From positions 1 to 6,475 of the forward strand of contig DATJIG010000356.1 of NCBI GenBank assembly GCA_035493495.1: 6,475 nucleotides of DNA, written 5' to 3'. The DNA is from DATJIG01 sp035493495. Lineage in GTDB: Bacteria; Pseudomonadota; Alphaproteobacteria; SMXQ01. Below the pieces are notes generated by a model. It had not been told where the DNA came from, did no database searches, and worked only from the letters and a program-made list of their open reading frames with translations. Positions 4,794 to 6,475 of the stretch are shown in pieces. Made by a program: the position numbers and the translations under genes. The stretch's first letter is position 1. Each line of letters opens with the position of its first letter.

Positions 4794-5360
4794 ATGCGCG
4801 CGCTGCTGCGGATCGCCCACCTGATCGATACGCTCAACGCCCGGATCGGCCGGGTCGCCTGCTGGCTCGTCCTTGTCGCGGTGCTGGTCAGCGCCGGCAA
4901 CGCGCTCGCCCGGTACTCGCTCAATGCCAGCTCCAACGCCTGGCTCGAGATCCAGTGGTACCTCTACTCGGCGGTGTTCCTGCTGTGCGCCGCCTATACG
5001 CTGCAGCGCAACGAGCACGTCCGCATCGACATCTTCTTCGCCCGGCTGCCGCCGCGCGCCCGCGCCTGCATCGACATCTTCGGCATCGTCCTGTTCCTGA
5101 TGCCGATGGCGGTCATCATCGCCTGGTTCGCCTGGCCGATGTTCGTCGAGTCCTACGTGCGCGGCGAGTATTCGAGCGATGCCGGCGGACTCATTCGCTG
5201 GCCGGCCAAGATCCTCATCCCGGTCGCCTTCGTGCTGCTGGCGTTGCAGGGCATCGCCGAGCTGATCAAGCGCGTCGCGTTCCTCGCTGGCGCGATTGCC
5301 GATCCGACCGAGCCGCCGCGCGACGCCTCCCTCGACCTTCTCCAGGAGGAGCCGCGGTGA
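4794..5360 (+). CDS. TRAP transporter small permease subunit (DctQ-like, mannitol/chloroaromatic class)
   Basis: A 188-residue inner-membrane protein with four hydrophobic segments at about 20-40, 55-70, 94-116 and 138-160, the standard DctQ layout and length. Class-typical segments are NAWLEIQWYLYSAVFLLCAAYTL (48-70), RNEHVRIDIFF (72-82) and GGLIRWPAKILIP (131-143). These match the small subunit of TRAP systems grouped as mannitol/chloroaromatic transporters (COG4665 type, from memory). It works with the large subunit and a periplasmic binding protein in sodium-driven uptake of an organic acid. The binding-protein gene is not in the window, so the substrate cannot be named. The ATG at 4794 has only a weak ribosome site (GGGATAAG region), and its start MRALLRIAHLIDTLN looks like the family N-terminus. 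It overlaps the next gene by 4 bases (GTGA). Confidence 0.93.
   Translation: MRALLRIAHLIDTLNARIGRVACWLVLVAVLVSAGNALARYSLNASSNAWLEIQWYLYSAVFLLCAAYTLQRNEHVRIDIFFARLPPRARACIDIFGIVLFLMPMAVIIAWFAWPMFVESYVRGEYSSDAGGLIRWPAKILIPVAFVLLALQGIAELIKRVAFLAGAIADPTEPPRDASLDLLQEEPR
5344..5351 (+). promoter_or_regulatory. Shine-Dalgarno site fixing the GTG start of the large TRAP subunit
   Basis: AGGAGGAG lies 5 bases before GTG at 5357. Its strength and spacing support the GTG over the later in-frame ATG at 5381. Confidence 0.8.
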
Positions 5361-6475
5361 CGGCCTTCCTCGTCGCCAACATGGGCCCGCTGATGTTCGC
5401 GGCGCTTGTCGTCTTCCTGCTGCTGGGCTACCCGGTGGCGTTTGCGCTGTCGGCGATCGGGCTGTTCTTCGGCTTCATCGGCATCGAGCTCGGGCTGCTG
5501 CAGGTGTCGCTCCTCCAGGCGCTGCCCGAGCGCGTGTTCGGGATTATGCGCAACGACACGCTGCTCGCGATCCCGTTCTTCACCTTCATGGGCATGATCC
5601 TCGAACGCAGCGGCATGGCCGAGGAGCTGCTCGACACCATTGGCAAGCTGTTCGGCCCGCTGCGCGGCGGCCTTGCCTACGCCGTGATCTTCGTCGGCGC
5701 GCTCCTCGCCGCCACCACCGGTGTCGTCGCGGCCTCGGTGATCTCGATGGGCCTGATCTCGCTCCCGATCATGCTGCGCTACGGCTATGACCGGCGGCTG
5801 TCGGCGGGGGTGATCGCCGCCTCCGGCACGCTCGCCCAGATCATCCCGCCGAGCCTGGTGCTGATCGTCATGGCCGACCAGCTCGGCCGCTCGGTCGGCG
5901 ACATGTACGCCGGCGCCTTCATCCCCGGGCTGATGCTCGCGGGCCTCTACGCCGTGTACGTGCTGATCGTCTCCGTGGTGCGGCCGGCGGCCACGCCCGC
6001 CGTGCCGGTCGAAGCGCGCGCGACCTGGGACCTCCGCTTCCTGCGCCGAGTCGTGACCTCGCTGGTGCCGCCGCTCGTGCTGATCTTCCTCGTCCTCGGC
6101 ACGATCTTCATCGGCATCGCCACGCCGACCGAGGGCGGCGCGATGGGCTCCGTCGGCGCGCTGATCCTCGCCCTGATGAATCGCCGCCTGAGCTGGCCGC
6201 TGTTGCGCGAGGCGGTGGACAAGACCGCGCGGCTGTCGTCGTTCGTGATGTTCATCCTCGTCGGCTCGACGGTGTTCAGCCTGGTGTTCCGCGGCGTCGA
6301 CGGCGATCTCTGGGTCGAGCATCTGCTGACCAGCCTGCCGGGCGGACAGCTCGGGTTCCTGATCGTCGTCAACGCGCTGGTGTTCTTCCTCGCGTTCTTC
6401 CTCGATTTCTTCGAGCTCGCGTTCATCGTCGTGCCGCTGCTGGCGCCGGTCGCGACCAAGCTCGGCATCGATCTG
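5357..6475 (+). CDS. TRAP transporter large permease subunit (DctM-like, mannitol/chloroaromatic class), 3' end missing
   Basis: The frame is open for 373 codons from GTG at 5357 to the right edge with no stop; usual length is about 430 or more residues, so a C-terminal part is missing. It is an inner-membrane, many-helix protein of the DctM/IT family and carries out the transport step. Landmarks are NDTLLAIPFFTFMGMILERSG (66-86), GALLAATTGVVAASVISMG (114-132), ASGTLAQIIPPSLVLIVMAD (155-174), IATPTEGGAMG (254-264) and FFLDFFELAFIVVPLLAP (347-364). The acidic FLDFFE near the end is, as I recall, typical of the COG4664 (mannitol/chloroaromatic) group. The GTGA overlap with the small subunit and the strong ribosome site show coupled translation at matched levels. 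The missing C-terminus and a binding-protein gene may lie just beyond the edge. Confidence 0.95.
   Translation, partial: MTAFLVANMGPLMFAALVVFLLLGYPVAFALSAIGLFFGFIGIELGLLQVSLLQALPERVFGIMRNDTLLAIPFFTFMGMILERSGMAEELLDTIGKLFGPLRGGLAYAVIFVGALLAATTGVVAASVISMGLISLPIMLRYGYDRRLSAGVIAASGTLAQIIPPSLVLIVMADQLGRSVGDMYAGAFIPGLMLAGLYAVYVLIVSVVRPAATPAVPVEARATWDLRFLRRVVTSLVPPLVLIFLVLGTIFIGIATPTEGGAMGSVGALILALMNRRLSWPLLREAVDKTARLSSFVMFILVGSTVFSLVFRGVDGDLWVEHLLTSLPGGQLGFLIVVNALVFFLAFFLDFFELAFIVVPLLAPVATKLGIDL

Noticed and set aside
5153..6322. 389-codon open frame on the minus strand opposite the TRAP genes
   Set aside because: It has His/Asp/Glu/Arg-rich, low-complexity composition typical of antisense frames in GC-rich DNA, and it lies opposite two clear membrane-protein genes.
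1..6475. CRISPR arrays, tRNA or rRNA genes, insertion sequences, toxin-antitoxin or phage modules
   Set aside because: I looked for regularly spaced repeats, cloverleaf or rRNA-like stretches, transposase motifs and terminal inverted repeats, and saw none.

Overview
This window is high-GC DNA (about two thirds G+C by eye) with tightly packed genes. It most resembles an alphaproteobacterial chromosome. The lineage is inferred from the base composition, a TRAP transporter of the mannitol/chloroaromatic class, and an unnamed small protein of a type I recall from rhizobia and relatives. No rRNA, tRNA, CRISPR array, transposase or integrase is visible.

Layout, left to right: (1) The 3' part of a two-domain cupin protein on the plus strand, cut by the left edge. 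(2) A minus-strand operon converging on it. In transcription order it holds an HxlR-family regulator (2943 to 2569), a YkgJ-type cysteine-cluster protein (2563 to 1715) and an alpha/beta hydrolase resembling 3-oxoadipate enol-lactonase (1715 to 903). Its junctions are a 5-base gap and a 1-base TGATG overlap. (3) A 186-base divergent promoter region, unusually AT-rich, carrying a perfect 7+7 dyad of TACT-N7-AGTA form plus weaker dyads. (4) A plus-strand pair: a WrbA-like flavodoxin/quinone reductase (3130-3702) and a DoxX membrane protein (3738-4163). (5) A strong two-way terminator (4183-4226) shared with a convergent small acidic protein of 95 residues (4525 to 4238). (6) About 270 bases of intergenic DNA, then the small (DctQ-like) and large (DctM-like) permease subunits of a TRAP transporter. 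The large subunit begins with GTG overlapping the upstream stop and runs off the right edge.

The best-supported functional unit is the HxlR / flavodoxin / DoxX module. A one-cysteine HxlR repressor (Cys8) is divergent from a flavoprotein of the quinone-reducing type and a DoxX protein, with an operator-like palindrome between them. This matches the known logic of thiol-based quinone or electrophile sensing (YodB/QorR type). The less usual feature is that the regulator's own transcript also encodes a ten-cysteine metal-cluster protein and a hydrolase. The TRAP permease, hydrolase and cupin hint at uptake and breakdown of organic acids or aromatics, but nothing here proves a shared pathway. I see no clearly new system; the redox operon is the most interesting lead.
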